Of a stretch of 64,000 nucleotides of DNA, positions 63,340 through 64,000 are shown piece by piece. The DNA comes from Macrostomum hystrix. Its lineage: Eukaryota; Platyhelminthes; Macrostomidae. Position numbers and translations under genes: made by a program. Position 1 is the stretch's first letter, and each line of letters starts with the position of its first letter. Under the pieces are notes generated by a model, which saw nothing but the letters and a program-made list of their open reading frames with translations, was not told the origin of the DNA and did not search any database. Where the stretch lies: contig CATNEN010000039.1 in assembly GCA_950097015.1 (NCBI GenBank), positions 2,864,001 through 2,928,000 of the forward strand, read 5' to 3'.

Positions 63340-64000
63340 TCAAATTTGACACTCAAGTTGTCGCTCAGATTTGTCACTCAAATTGTCTCTCAAATTTGTC
63401 ACTCATATTGTCGCTCACACAATTTGAGGGACAAATTTGAGCGGAAAGTCTGAGCGACTACGAGAGTTTGAGCACAATTTGAGTAGCAATTCTGAGCGAC
63501 TTTTTGAGCGACAATTTGTGTGATAAATCTGAGTGACACTTTGAGTGACCAATTTGAGCGAAAAATTTGAGTGACAATTTGAGTGACAAATCTGAGCGAC
63601 AATTTGAGTGACCAATTTGAGTGACCAATTTGAGTGACAAATCTGAGCGACAATTTGAGTGACAAATCTGAGTGACAATTTGAGTGACCAATTTGAGTGA
63701 CAAATCTGAGCGACAATTTGAGTGACCAATTTGAGTGACAAATCTGAGCGACAATTTGAGTGACCAATTTGAGTGACAAATCTGAGCGACAATTTGAGTG
63801 ACAAATCTGAGCGACAATTTGAGTGACCAATCTGAGTGACAAATCTGAGCGACAATTTGAGTGACCAATCTGAGTGACAAATCTGAGCGACAATTTGAGT
63901 GACCAATCTGAGTGACAAATCTGAGCGACAATTTGAGTGACCAATCTGAGTGACAAATCTGAGCGACAATTTGAGTGACAAATCTGAGTGACAATTTGAG
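63340..64000. repeat. 12/13-bp minisatellite, continuing off the right edge
   Basis: Units of 12-13 bp of the form GAGTGACAAATCT, GAGTGACCAATTT and GAGCGACAATTT combine into 38-bp three-unit blocks in the right half. The left end (63340-63420) holds copies in the opposite orientation (TTTGTCACTCAAATTGTC), so the array begins with an inverted segment. It is presumed to be in PFKFB intron 6. Confidence 0.94.

Overview
The window is metazoan nuclear DNA. It holds multi-exon genes with canonical GT-AG introns, GC-rich exons in AT-rich surroundings, animal-specific families (DYRK1, ARID1/BAF250, PFKFB, an AGC kinase), tRNA-derived SINEs, a mariner element and hAT-type MITEs. The standard genetic code fits every exon. 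I cannot name the species. An invertebrate such as a lophotrochozoan or flatworm is plausible, but that is inference.

Layout: delta-aminolevulinic acid dehydratase (ALAD) runs on the minus strand at the left edge, and its last coding exon is off-window. The plus strand then carries a dienelactone-hydrolase-family enzyme (8392-9800), a DYRK1/minibrain kinase spread over 14 kb (16042-30420), a four-EF-hand calmodulin-like protein (35855-38562), an ARID1/Osa SWI/SNF subunit (45132-49803), an S6K/RSK-like AGC kinase (54851-57181) and PFKFB, the bifunctional fructose-2,6-bisphosphate enzyme (59363-63044, probably continuing off-window). I rebuilt all exon joins by reading splice sites and checking phase; every join keeps the conserved protein in frame. 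The genes share no pathway and look like an ordinary linear arrangement, not an operon.

The striking feature is the repeat content. About twenty minisatellite arrays with units of about 12 to 54 bp cover roughly a fifth of the window (about 14 kb by summing my intervals). Most sit inside introns, and nearly all of those begin within about 200 bp of the 5' splice site. The largest (24.4-28.25 kb, in DYRK1 intron 3) has a higher-order period of 1,091 bp. One array just upstream of the hydrolase gene carries a complete four-codon upstream ORF in every unit. One hAT MITE family carries its own internal minisatellite, whose motif recurs as a stand-alone array elsewhere.

Mobile DNA: a 978-bp mariner with 114-bp terminal inverted repeats and a broken transposase, and a hAT MITE copy, both lie in the last intron of the EF-hand gene. 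A second hAT MITE with a perfect 8-bp target duplication lies at 40 kb. At least two tRNA-derived SINE families are present. The long AT-rich stretches (5.6-7.6, 32.2-34.9, 40.3-45.1, 49.8-54.8 and 57.2-59.3 kb) contain no gene I can support.
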